From JALHVH01 sp964585685 (lineage in GTDB: Bacteria; Acidobacteriota; Aminicenantia; Aminicenantales; Saccharicenantaceae), in assembly GCA_964585685.1 (NCBI GenBank), contig CAZPEP010000055.1:1-64000 (forward strand): 64,000 bases of DNA, given 5' to 3'. Positions within the stretch are counted from its first letter, which is position 1. Every line of letters begins with the position of its first letter. This document shows positions 41,976 through 49,032 of the stretch, piece by piece. The translations under genes and the position numbers were made by a program. The notes under the pieces are model-generated. The model worked only from the letters and a program-made list of their open reading frames with translations. It searched no databases and was not told the DNA's origin.

Positions 41976-42052
41976 ACAGGAAACAGCTCGCCGGCCTGCT
42001 CCTCTTCGTCTCGGCCCTTGCGCTCTGGCTTCTGGGGAACATTGGACTCTGA
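41972..42052 (+). CDS. Small hydrophobic peptide (26 residues), possible single-helix membrane protein
   Basis: A GTG overlapping the preceding stop (GTGA) opens MNRKQLAGLLLFVSALALWLLGNIGL, given here as two parts: MNRKQLAGLLLFVSA and LALWLLGNIGL. It has a basic N-terminus and one hydrophobic helix. Coupling to the gene upstream and the overlap with the miaA TTG start fit a real, translated small ORF. It could instead be only a translational link that delivers ribosomes to the poor TTG start of miaA. No homologue is known to me. Confidence 0.45.
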   Translation: MNRKQLAGLLLFVSALALWLLGNIGL

Positions 42053-42965
42053 AGCCCGGGCGCTCATCGTTATCCTAGGGCCCACGGGGGTCGGGAAGAG
42101 CGGGGTCGCCCTCGGCCTGGCCGTGAAGTTCCGTGGCGAGATCGTCAACGCCGATTCCATGCAGGTCTACAGGGGCTTCGATATAGGCACGGACAAGCCC
42201 TCGCCGGCCGAGCGGAGAGCAGTCCCCCACCACCTCTTGGACGTCGCCGAACCCGGGGACCAGTTCACGGCCGCCGATTTCGTCGCCGGCGCCCTCGAGG
42301 CCATGACCGGTATCCACGGGAGGGGCGGCCTCCCGTTCATCGTGGGGGGCACGGGGCTCTATATCAAGGCCCTGCTGGACGGCCTGTTCTCCGGCCCGGG
42401 GAGGAACCCGGAGGTCCGGAGCCGGCTGGAGGCCGAGGCGGCGGCGGAAGGGCTCGAAACCCTGTTCAGGCGGCTGGAGACGGTCGATCCCGCTTACGCC
42501 CTCAAGGTCCGGCATCGGGACCGGATCCGGATCGTCCGGGCCCTCGAGGTCTTCGAAACGACGGGGAAACCCATCTCAGAGCACTTCCGCGGTACAGAAT
42601 CCTTTGTCAAGGGCCTGCGCCAGGTTCGGATCGGCCTCGAGCTCGACCGGCCCGCGCTGGTCCGTCGGATCGAAGAGCGCGTCGACCGGATGTTCGCGGC
42701 CGGGCTCGTCGAAGAGGTCGAACGGCTCATCTCGCGGGGCGTCCCGGCCGACGCGCCGGCCTTCAAGGGCCTGGGCTACAAGCAGGTCCTGCTCTTCCTC
42801 CGGAACGAGATCGGACTGGACGAAGCCCGGGACATTGTCAAGCGCGAGACCCGGCGCTACGCCAAGCGCCAGATGACGTGGTTCCGGAAGATGTCCGGGA
42901 TTTCCTGGTTCGCGCCCGGCGATCGAGCGGGCCTTGAGGACCACATGGAAAAAAACGTACAATAG
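42042..42965 (+). CDS. miaA: tRNA dimethylallyltransferase MiaA
   Basis: The TTG at 42042 (MDSEARALIVILGPTGVGKS) is preferred: GGGG lies a few bases upstream, and the P-loop falls at residues 13-20 as in the family. The 307-residue protein also has NADSMQVYRGFDIGTDKPS, PFIVGGTGLYIKALLDG and RRYAKRQMTWFRK. MiaA adds the isopentenyl group to A37 of tRNAs reading UNN codons. It is followed by hflX, a common order, but hfq is not found between them. Confidence 0.96.
   Translation: MDSEARALIVILGPTGVGKSGVALGLAVKFRGEIVNADSMQVYRGFDIGTDKPSPAERRAVPHHLLDVAEPGDQFTAADFVAGALEAMTGIHGRGGLPFIVGGTGLYIKALLDGLFSGPGRNPEVRSRLEAEAAAEGLETLFRRLETVDPAYALKVRHRDRIRIVRALEVFETTGKPISEHFRGTESFVKGLRQVRIGLELDRPALVRRIEERVDRMFAAGLVEEVERLISRGVPADAPAFKGLGYKQVLLFLRNEIGLDEARDIVKRETRRYAKRQMTWFRKMSGISWFAPGDRAGLEDHMEKNVQ
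42958..42963 (+). promoter_or_regulatory. -10 box 8 nt before hflX (possible internal near-leaderless start)
   Basis: TACAAT overlaps the end of miaA and stops 8 nt before the hflX ATG. The intervening AGGGACCC could equally serve as a weak ribosome site, so both coupled translation and an internal promoter are possible. Confidence 0.35.
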
Positions 42966-42971
42966 GGACCC

Positions 42972-44240
42972 ATGGACAAAGCGATCCTCGTCAACCTGGC
43001 CACGACCAAGAAGGAGAAGCAGGAGGCCCGCGACTCAATGGCCGAGCTCGCCGGGCTGGCCTCCGCCGGCGGGGCCCGGGTGGTCGGGACCGTCTTCCAG
43101 AACCGTCCCCGGGCGAGCGTCCGGAGCTTCCTGGGCTCGGGCAAGGTCGAGGATGTCCACGAACTGAGGAAGCAACTCGGCGCCGACCTCGTCATCTTCG
43201 ACCACGACCTGACGCCAATCCAACAGCGGAGCCTCGAGGAGGAGATCGGGGTTCGCGTCATCGATAGGACCCAGCTCATCCTCGATATCTTCGGCCTGCG
43301 GGCGCGGACGAACGAAGGCAAGCTCCAAGTCGAGCTGGCCCAGCTGTCCTATCTCCTCCCCCGCCTCACGGGCAAGGGCGTCGCCATGTCCCGTCTCGGG
43401 GCCGGCATCCGGACCAGGGGGCCCGGCGAACAAAAGCTCGAAGAAGAACGCCGGAGGATCAACGATCGGATCGCGAAGGTCCGGAAGGACATCCTGGCCG
43501 TCCAGACGAGGCGGGCGGGCCAGCGGGAGAGCCGCCGGAAGAGCCCCGTCCCCACCGTCTCCCTGGTGGGGTACACGAGCGCCGGAAAATCCACCCTGTT
43601 CAATACGCTGGCCCGGGAGCGGCGGTACACGTCGCCGAACCTCTTCGCGACCCTCGACCCGGTCCTGCGCCGCGTCTCCTACCCGGACGGCCTGTATTTT
43701 TACCTCTCGGACACGGTGGGATTCATCCGGAAGCTCCCCACCCAGCTGGTGACGTCGTTCCAGGCCACCCTGGACGAGGTCCGCGAGGCCAACGCCGTCT
43801 GCCACATCATCGACGCGACGAGCCCTCGCGCCAGAGAACAGGCCGCGGCCGTCGACGGCGTCCTGGACCGGATCGGCGTCACGGACGTCCCGGTGGTCCG
43901 GATCTTCAATAAGATCGACCTCATGGGCGAGACCGAGCGGGCGGACCTCCTCCGGCGGAACACGGCCCCGGAGGCCCGGACCCTCTACCTCTCGGCACTG
44001 TCGGGGGAAGGGACCGGGGACCTGATGGGAAGGCTCCGGGAGATCCTCTTCCGCGACCACCGGCCGTTCACGTTCAGCATCCCGGCGGACCGCGAGGACC
44101 TGGCGCGGTCCCTGCCCCAGCGTTCCATGGTCTTGAAGAGGCGGGAACGGGAAGGCATCATGGAGTTCAAAGTCATAGCCGACCCGGCGGTCGTTGCGAG
44201 CTATCTCCCCTACCTCCGGCAAGGAGAAGACCTATGGTGA
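42972..44240 (+). CDS. hflX: Ribosome-associated GTPase HflX
   Basis: The 422-residue protein has the HflX N-domain (DLVIFDHDLTPIQQRSLEEE, RVIDRTQLILDIF), the glycine-rich linker SRLGAGIRTRGPGEQKLE, and a G domain with LVGYTSAGKSTLFN, DTVGFIRKLPTQLV and FNKIDLM. HflX splits stalled 70S ribosomes in stress. The gene overlaps the TPR lipoprotein by 7 bp. Confidence 0.96.
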   Translation: MDKAILVNLATTKKEKQEARDSMAELAGLASAGGARVVGTVFQNRPRASVRSFLGSGKVEDVHELRKQLGADLVIFDHDLTPIQQRSLEEEIGVRVIDRTQLILDIFGLRARTNEGKLQVELAQLSYLLPRLTGKGVAMSRLGAGIRTRGPGEQKLEEERRRINDRIAKVRKDILAVQTRRAGQRESRRKSPVPTVSLVGYTSAGKSTLFNTLARERRYTSPNLFATLDPVLRRVSYPDGLYFYLSDTVGFIRKLPTQLVTSFQATLDEVREANAVCHIIDATSPRAREQAAAVDGVLDRIGVTDVPVVRIFNKIDLMGETERADLLRRNTAPEARTLYLSALSGEGTGDLMGRLREILFRDHRPFTFSIPADREDLARSLPQRSMVLKRREREGIMEFKVIADPAVVASYLPYLRQGEDLW

Positions 44241-45556
44241 AGAAGATCCTCCTCGTCGCCGGTCTCGCTGCCCTGGCCTGGTCCTGCGCCACGTTCAAGC
44301 CCCTTCCTCCCTCCTTCTACGTGGAAGACCTCCCCCAATCCCTCACGACGGCGATGACGCTCGAACAGCGGATCGCCGCGGAAGAGGCCTGGCAGGACTT
44401 GCGGTCCGGGATGAGCGACAGGGCCGGGAAGGCGTTCGCCAAGCTCGGGCCGGGGAGCCCCGTGTCCCAGCTCGGCCGGGGTTTCCTCGCCCTGCAGGCC
44501 CAGAACCTCCAGACCGCAGAGCAAAGCTTCAAGGAGGCGCTGGGGCGCGATCCCGGGCTCGTCCTGGCCCACATGGGATTGGCCCAGGTCGCCCTGGCCC
44601 GAGGCGACGAGGATCAGGCCTATTCCCAGTATCGGGAGATCCTCAAGAGGGAACCGGACCACAGCTGGGCAAAGCCTCGGCTTGAGGCCCTCCGGTTGAA
44701 GAGGACCGAGGAATTAACGGCCGAGGCCAGACGGGCCGTCGCCGCCGGGGATCCCGAGGCCGGCAAGAGGGCCTATCTCAGGGCCCTCTTCTATTCCCCG
44801 GAATCCATCGAGGCCAACCTCGACCTCGCCAGGATCTACAGGAAGGAGAAGAACGCCCAGAGCGCCGCTCTCCATTACAGGGCCGCGAATGCCGGCGCCC
44901 CCAAGGACCGGACCATCCTGAAGGAATACGCCGAGACCCTGTCCGAGGCCGAACAGTACGGCAGGAGCCTGGACGTCTATGAGCTCCTGGCCGAAGGGGA
45001 TCCCAAGGACAAGGCCGTCCGGGACCGGATCGAAAGCCTGAAGAACAGGCTGGGGATCTATGAGCTTCCGAGCCTCTACAAAGACATCCCGGCCTCAGGA
45101 GCGATCTCGAGGGAGGAGTTGGCCGCCCTGGTCGCCGTGAAGCTCAAGAGCGTCTTTGACGGAGGAGAGGCGCCGCCGACCATCCTCGTCGATATCGCGA
45201 CGTCCTGGGCCTCCCGGTTCATCCTGAAGGTCACGTCCCTGGGCGTCATGGAATCCTACGAGAACCACACGTTCCAGCCCAGGAAGATCATCAACCGGGC
45301 CGAGCTGGCCGAGACGCTTGTCAGGCTGGTCAATTTCCTGAAGAACAAGGGGTACCGGTTCTCACCCCAGATGACCCCGGACAGGGTCCAGATCTCCGAC
45401 GTCCCGCCGGACAATTATTTCCACGCGCCGATCGTACAGATCGTCGCCTACCAGATCATGGATCTGGGGCCGCAGAGGACCTTCCGGCCGGACGCCGTCG
45501 TCGGGGGCAAGGAGGCCATCGGGGCACTGGACATCATCCGGGGATTGATGAAATAG
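44234..45556 (+). CDS. TPR-repeat lipoprotein with C-terminal SLH-like region
   Basis: The ATG follows AAGGAGAAGACCT. The 440-residue product has a lipoprotein signal (AALAWSCATF) and several TPR units between residues about 55 and 260 (LGRGFLALQAQNLQTAEQSFKEAL, written in parts as LGRGFLALQAQN and QTAEQSFKEAL; LGLAQVALARGDEDQA-like repeats). Residues 280-440 resemble S-layer homology repeats (GAISREELAALVAVKL, KIINRAELAETLVRLVNF, FRPDAVVGGKEAI). SLH repeats can bind peptidoglycan or cell-wall polymers, so it may link outer or inner membrane to the wall. Confidence 0.85.
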   Translation: MVKKILLVAGLAALAWSCATFKPLPPSFYVEDLPQSLTTAMTLEQRIAAEEAWQDLRSGMSDRAGKAFAKLGPGSPVSQLGRGFLALQAQNLQTAEQSFKEALGRDPGLVLAHMGLAQVALARGDEDQAYSQYREILKREPDHSWAKPRLEALRLKRTEELTAEARRAVAAGDPEAGKRAYLRALFYSPESIEANLDLARIYRKEKNAQSAALHYRAANAGAPKDRTILKEYAETLSEAEQYGRSLDVYELLAEGDPKDKAVRDRIESLKNRLGIYELPSLYKDIPASGAISREELAALVAVKLKSVFDGGEAPPTILVDIATSWASRFILKVTSLGVMESYENHTFQPRKIINRAELAETLVRLVNFLKNKGYRFSPQMTPDRVQISDVPPDNYFHAPIVQIVAYQIMDLGPQRTFRPDAVVGGKEAIGALDIIRGLMK

Positions 45557-45576
45557 GACATGACGACAAGATAAAC

Positions 45577-46158
45577 ATGAGCGCGAGATTCTGGAAAGAA
45601 CTGTCTCTCCCCCCCAATCTTCTGACCCTGTCCAGGGTCCTGCTCGTGCCTGTGTTCGTCTGGATGATGCTCGCCGGCCGACCGCGGGAAGCGTTCCTCG
45701 TCTTCCTCCTCGCGGGCCTAACCGACGGCCTCGACGGCCTCGCGGCCAGGCTTTGGCACCAGAAATCGAGGCTCGGGCTCTGGCTCGATCCGATCGCCGA
45801 CAAGCTCCTCCTGACGTCGGCCTTCGTCCTCCTTGGTCTCCCCGGCGTCAGCCGCCCCAACGCCATTCCCTTCACGGTTGTCGCCATCGTGATCGGGCGC
45901 GATGTCTGCATCGCCATCGGCGCTTTCGTGCTCCTTTTGTGGAAGGGGCAGAAAGCCTTCTTCCCGACCCTCCTAGGGAAGGTCAGCACGGTCGCCCAGG
46001 TCCTGACGGTCCTCGCGGTGCTCGTCCTGAACGCCCGGGGGGCGGCGTTCCCTCACCTGAGCTGGGCCTATGACGCGACGGTCGTTGCCACCGTCGCTTC
46101 CGGCGTCCAGTACTTCATCATGTCTCTACCGCTGCTTGCGAAGCGGAAGAGATCCTAG
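45577..46158 (+). CDS. pgsA: CDP-alcohol phosphatidyltransferase (PgsA-like)
   Basis: The 193-residue membrane protein has PNLLTLSRVLLVPVFVWMM and the family motif DGLDGLAARLWHQKSRLGLWLD, written here as DGLDGLAAR then GLWLDPIADK, with the four conserved Asp residues. The closest role is phosphatidylglycerophosphate synthase, joining CDP-diacylglycerol to glycerol-3-phosphate; other alcohols are possible. It ends the 38.2-46.2 kb co-directional run. The 150 bp after it hold no recognised feature. Confidence 0.88.
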   Translation: MSARFWKELSLPPNLLTLSRVLLVPVFVWMMLAGRPREAFLVFLLAGLTDGLDGLAARLWHQKSRLGLWLDPIADKLLLTSAFVLLGLPGVSRPNAIPFTVVAIVIGRDVCIAIGAFVLLLWKGQKAFFPTLLGKVSTVAQVLTVLAVLVLNARGAAFPHLSWAYDATVVATVASGVQYFIMSLPLLAKRKRS

Positions 46159-46310
46159 CCTTCAATATCCATCCTGATCTCGATCCGGGTGCGATCCCGG
46201 GAAGCCAACGTCAGCGATCACCTGCGGGCACGCTCATGAACCCCTTTCTTCGGACCGGAACCCGCCTGCCGACCGTCAGGCACGACACCTCGCTGGGCCT
46301 TTAATTCTTC

Positions 46311-46433
46311 CTAGAACGCTCTCGGGAAGACGATTCGTATTTTTCTCATGGGCTTGATGTCTTGCAGCTTGCGATCGCCGGTTACCATGACATCTGTGTT
46401 TTCGATCACATTCGTGTCGAAGAGGACTATCAT
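46311..46433 (-). pseudogene. Internally deleted PIN-domain toxin remnant (VapC-like)
   Basis: A 40-codon frame starts MIVLFDTNVI, the standard PIN N-terminus with its first catalytic Asp, and jumps straight to TDVMVTGDRKLQDIK, a PIN C-terminal motif, ending IRIVFPRAF. About 80-100 central residues of a normal PIN domain are absent, yet the frame is intact. It overlaps the preceding antitoxin stop by 4 bp (ATGA), as in VapBC operons. It is almost certainly inactive as a nuclease. Confidence 0.75.
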
Positions 46434-46600
46434 GAAACTTCGCGGAATACATCATCGTCGGTCAGATATCCCCTTGCCTCCGCGAAAGGCATGGTCTTCT
46501 TTCGGAGTGCTTCAAAGTGATCGATACGGAGTTGGCGGCGGATCACCTTTGGTTTTGCCCTTTGTGGCAAAACCGCAAAGCGAGGCGGTTTGTCAGGCAT
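46430..46600 (-). CDS. Antitoxin of the PIN toxin, possibly truncated
   Basis: The 56-residue frame starts at an ATG overlapping the previous antitoxin stop and ends LRKKTMPFAEARGYLTDDD then VFREVS, the typical end of the small antitoxins placed before PIN toxins (AExxGYLTDEDVF). The first 17 residues (MPDKPPRFAVLPQRAKP) look unrelated, so the N-terminal DNA-binding part may have been replaced or lost. It forms the third gene of the AT-richer toxin-antitoxin array. Confidence 0.65.
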   Translation of the reverse strand: MPDKPPRFAVLPQRAKPKVIRRQLRIDHFEALRKKTMPFAEARGYLTDDDVFREVS

Positions 46601-46877
46601 TCTTTCTTTCGCTCAGTATCCCACGAAGATATTTATGCAAGATGCTCGAGATAAGCGTTTGATACGGCAGACCTTCTTCAACCGCTTTAGCCTGAATCCC
46701 CAATAAATCCCGTTCGGACAATCGGATATTTATCCTTTTGTTCTTCTGAAGAGTATTGCGGGCATATTGCCGCAACTTAGCTATTTCTTCTTCTCGGTTT
46801 CTTATCGGCTTCCACTCCCCACGCTCATAGGATCCCAATACCCTTTTCTCTTCCGGGTCAAGAATCATCTTTTTCAT
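46593..46877 (-). CDS. CopG/BrnA-type antitoxin
   Basis: The 94-residue protein begins MKKMILDPEEKRVLGSYERG and has a ribbon-helix-helix-like C-terminal part, KRINIRLSERDLLGIQAKA followed by LPYQTLISSILHKYL. This is the usual partner of COG2929 BrnT-like toxins. It would bind the toxin and repress the operon promoter at 47159-47187. It overlaps the toxin gene by 4 bp. Confidence 0.87.
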   Translation of the reverse strand: MKKMILDPEEKRVLGSYERGEWKPIRNREEEIAKLRQYARNTLQKNKRINIRLSERDLLGIQAKAVEEGLPYQTLISSILHKYLRGILSERKNA

Positions 46878-47152
46878 GTCTTGTCTCCCAAATATTGTTT
46901 TGTTGCCTTCCGGCTTGGAACGATGGTTTTGAGCTCAATTTCGTTGCCGTGCTGTTCGTAAGGCACTAAGAATGCATATCCATCGATTTCCATGATCGCT
47001 ATTTTCTGTCCAGGATATTTCGTTTGATTAGGGTTATCAACAATTTCAAGCACGTTATCCTGTTCAAACAGAACCACAATCTGTTCAAAACAAACGCCTT
47101 GCTCACGTTTTAGCCATTCGTTTTTATTTTCATCCCATCGGAGGTGTTTCAT
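46874..47152 (-). CDS. BrnT-like (COG2929) toxin
   Basis: The 92-residue protein starts MKHLRWDENKNEWLKREQGV and ends ELKTIVPSRKATKQYL, both characteristic of COG2929/BrnT-like RNase toxins. It is the first gene of the operon and overlaps the antitoxin by 4 bp (toxin-first order, as in brnTA). Codon use and base composition are more AT-rich than in flanking genes, which fits acquisition by transfer. Confidence 0.85.
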   Translation of the reverse strand: MKHLRWDENKNEWLKREQGVCFEQIVVLFEQDNVLEIVDNPNQTKYPGQKIAIMEIDGYAFLVPYEQHGNEIELKTIVPSRKATKQYLGDKT

Positions 47153-47158
47153 AATGGC

Positions 47159-47187
47159 AAGATATACGAATGCATGCCTATTGTCAA
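47159..47187 (-). promoter_or_regulatory. Promoter of the toxin-antitoxin operon
   Basis: On the minus strand TTGACA (47182-47187) and TATCTT (47159-47164) are 17 nt apart, and the -10 ends 6 nt before the toxin ATG. A leaderless toxin mRNA is possible, and an antitoxin operator probably overlaps. Confidence 0.55.
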
Positions 47188-47259
47188 CACATTGTCATCT
47201 GGTTATTCTTCTGGTCTCAGGCCGACGTTGGGGCGCAGCGTAGCCGCGGCCCGTGTAGT

Positions 47260-48063
47260 TTATCGTTCGGCGCGCCCTTTGAGTGCCGACGCTTCGACGC
47301 CGGCGATCTCGGCGAGCCGGCGCGTCGAGTCCTCGAGCGGCTTGAGGGAGACATCTGCGCCGGAATAGCGCTCATAGTAGCCAAAAGGATTGTCGAGATC
47401 CCTGATGAGCATCAGGAGAAAGATCATCAGATACGAGATGACGCCTACGAAAAACAGCGACTCGTAAAATGGTTCGATCCTGGCCAATATGAGCCCTATG
47501 CAGAGAAGGCCGGTGATGATGTCGGCCAGCATGTAGCCCGCGGAAATGAAGGACGTTTCCCGAATAGTGTGAATGCGGATGAGGGTGCGCCGGAGATTGC
47601 TCTGCTCCTGCTTCAGTCGGGCCAACAATGTCCCTTGGGTCCATTTTTCCATCACGGCGAACTGGGGAGTCAGCGAGTTCACGTGCTCCAGCAATTCCGC
47701 CGTGCGGTGCTTCTTATGGAACCAGCCCAGGATTTCGTTGCTCAATTGCGATATAAGGATCAGGCACGGGCCGACTTCGGCTTCGGGTCTCGCCATTCTG
47801 ATGCCGGACACTTCCTGCGCCAGGTTCTCCAGGCATGCGCTCAACTCGCCCGGAAGACGCTCGCTTTCCTTGAAATCCGACAGGACGCCGCTCAGGAGAA
47901 ACCCCATCAGGAAGACGTTGGCGGCCACGATCCCGGAGAACAACGGGTTGATCGAGAGCGCTTCCCACCCCAGGAAATGAACGACGAGTTTTGCGCCCAC
48001 AACGACAGAAACCATGGCGCTTACGCGCAGAAGAAGGCGGTGTCGGCTATTGATGGTCATCAT
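47260..48063 (-). CDS. DUF4239-like (bestrophin-like) membrane protein
   Basis: The 267-residue protein has two N-terminal helices (RVSAMVSVVVGAKLVVHFLG and GIVAANVFLMGFLLSGVL), a long helical soluble middle (about 70-180) and two C-terminal helices ending in LIRDLDNPFGYYE. The RDLDNPF ending after the last helix resembles DUF4239/bestrophin-like channels. The role is unknown. It is the last gene of the glycan operon, 36 nt after the barrel gene, and could form an ion channel or accessory export subunit. Confidence 0.6.
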   Translation of the reverse strand: MMTINSRHRLLLRVSAMVSVVVGAKLVVHFLGWEALSINPLFSGIVAANVFLMGFLLSGVLSDFKESERLPGELSACLENLAQEVSGIRMARPEAEVGPCLILISQLSNEILGWFHKKHRTAELLEHVNSLTPQFAVMEKWTQGTLLARLKQEQSNLRRTLIRIHTIRETSFISAGYMLADIITGLLCIGLILARIEPFYESLFFVGVISYLMIFLLMLIRDLDNPFGYYERYSGADVSLKPLEDSTRRLAEIAGVEASALKGRAER

Positions 48064-48099
48064 TGCCTTTCTCTATCTGATTGTCTCGAACAATGCTTA

Positions 48100-49020
48100 T
48101 CAGAACATGAACATGATCTCGGAAGCGATCACGTTATCCGAAATGTTCATGTCCGGCCGGGTGGAGATCTTTTTCTTGTAATTCTCCCGGAATACCAGGA
48201 AGAGTTGTTTCTGAAGCGGGATCCTGATCTCCAGAAGAAAGTTGTGATGGCGGTCGTGCCGGCCGAAGTTCCTGTTGTTTGCGATATCGGTGACATAGCG
48301 TCTCCAGGCCAGCCGGTAGCGGACGAACAGGTTGAGGCCGCTGGGTCTGGCATAGCTGGCCGCGGCCATGACCTCGGGCTTTTTGTACGAATAATTGATC
48401 TCACGGGCGTTTTCGCGGCCCCAGGAGAATCCGAGCCGCGGCGTCAGCGAGGGACTGATCCTGTAGTGCACTTCCGTGGCCCAAGTATTCCTGGTCATAT
48501 TGCGGCCGGGAGCGGTCAGCCCATAATCCTGCCGCTCGCGTTTGACCTCGAGCCTCAACGCGAGCGATTTCGAGAGGCTCACCCTGTACATGGCGCTCAA
48601 AGCCCGGCTGTCGTAGAGGATATCGCCGGATGACTGGCTCACATAAAGCAGGCGGCCCGGGGCGGAGGACCATTCGACCCCGAACCGATGGATGCCCGAG
48701 CGGAGTTCCAGACCGCCCAGGGCCTGCACATAGGTGGCGACCGAGTAATTTTGGTAACGATTCAATCGCAGGCTGAACATGGGGATCAAGGTTATCTTTT
48801 TACCGAGCGGAAGATCGCCTTGGACCTGTCCGCCCAATCCCGTGATCCAGTCCGGCTTGGACACACCCAATTCCTGGAAGATATTGCTCTCGCGGGCCAG
48901 CCCCGCGCTCAAGCGGAATTCCCGAAAACGGAACGCGGCGCCCTCCAGGGGGATGGATCGAACGGCCAGGCCGATGAGCGCGGCCGCGAAGAATCTCATT
49001 TTTGCCGAGTTGCGTCTCAT
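48100..49020 (-). CDS. Outer-membrane beta-barrel protein, unassigned
   Basis: The 306-residue protein starts after AAGGAGCGTGAC and has a signal peptide (FFAAALIGLAVRSIPLEGAA). The mature part is a succession of amphipathic strands with alternating polar and aromatic residues (FRFREFRLSAGLARESNIFQ, LFVRYRLAWRRY, HHNFLLEIRIPLQ) and ends in Phe (ASEIMFMF), the expected barrel C-terminus. No family was recognised. Within the operon it is the natural candidate for an outer-membrane exit or acceptor. Confidence 0.72.
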   Translation of the reverse strand: MRRNSAKMRFFAAALIGLAVRSIPLEGAAFRFREFRLSAGLARESNIFQELGVSKPDWITGLGGQVQGDLPLGKKITLIPMFSLRLNRYQNYSVATYVQALGGLELRSGIHRFGVEWSSAPGRLLYVSQSSGDILYDSRALSAMYRVSLSKSLALRLEVKRERQDYGLTAPGRNMTRNTWATEVHYRISPSLTPRLGFSWGRENAREINYSYKKPEVMAAASYARPSGLNLFVRYRLAWRRYVTDIANNRNFGRHDRHHNFLLEIRIPLQKQLFLVFRENYKKKISTRPDMNISDNVIASEIMFMF

Positions 49021-49032
49021 GTCACGCTCCTT

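Noticed and set aside
47170..48633. 487-codon plus-strand frame
   Set aside because: It spans two well-supported minus-strand genes and the gap between them, and its translation shows no domain or start signal.
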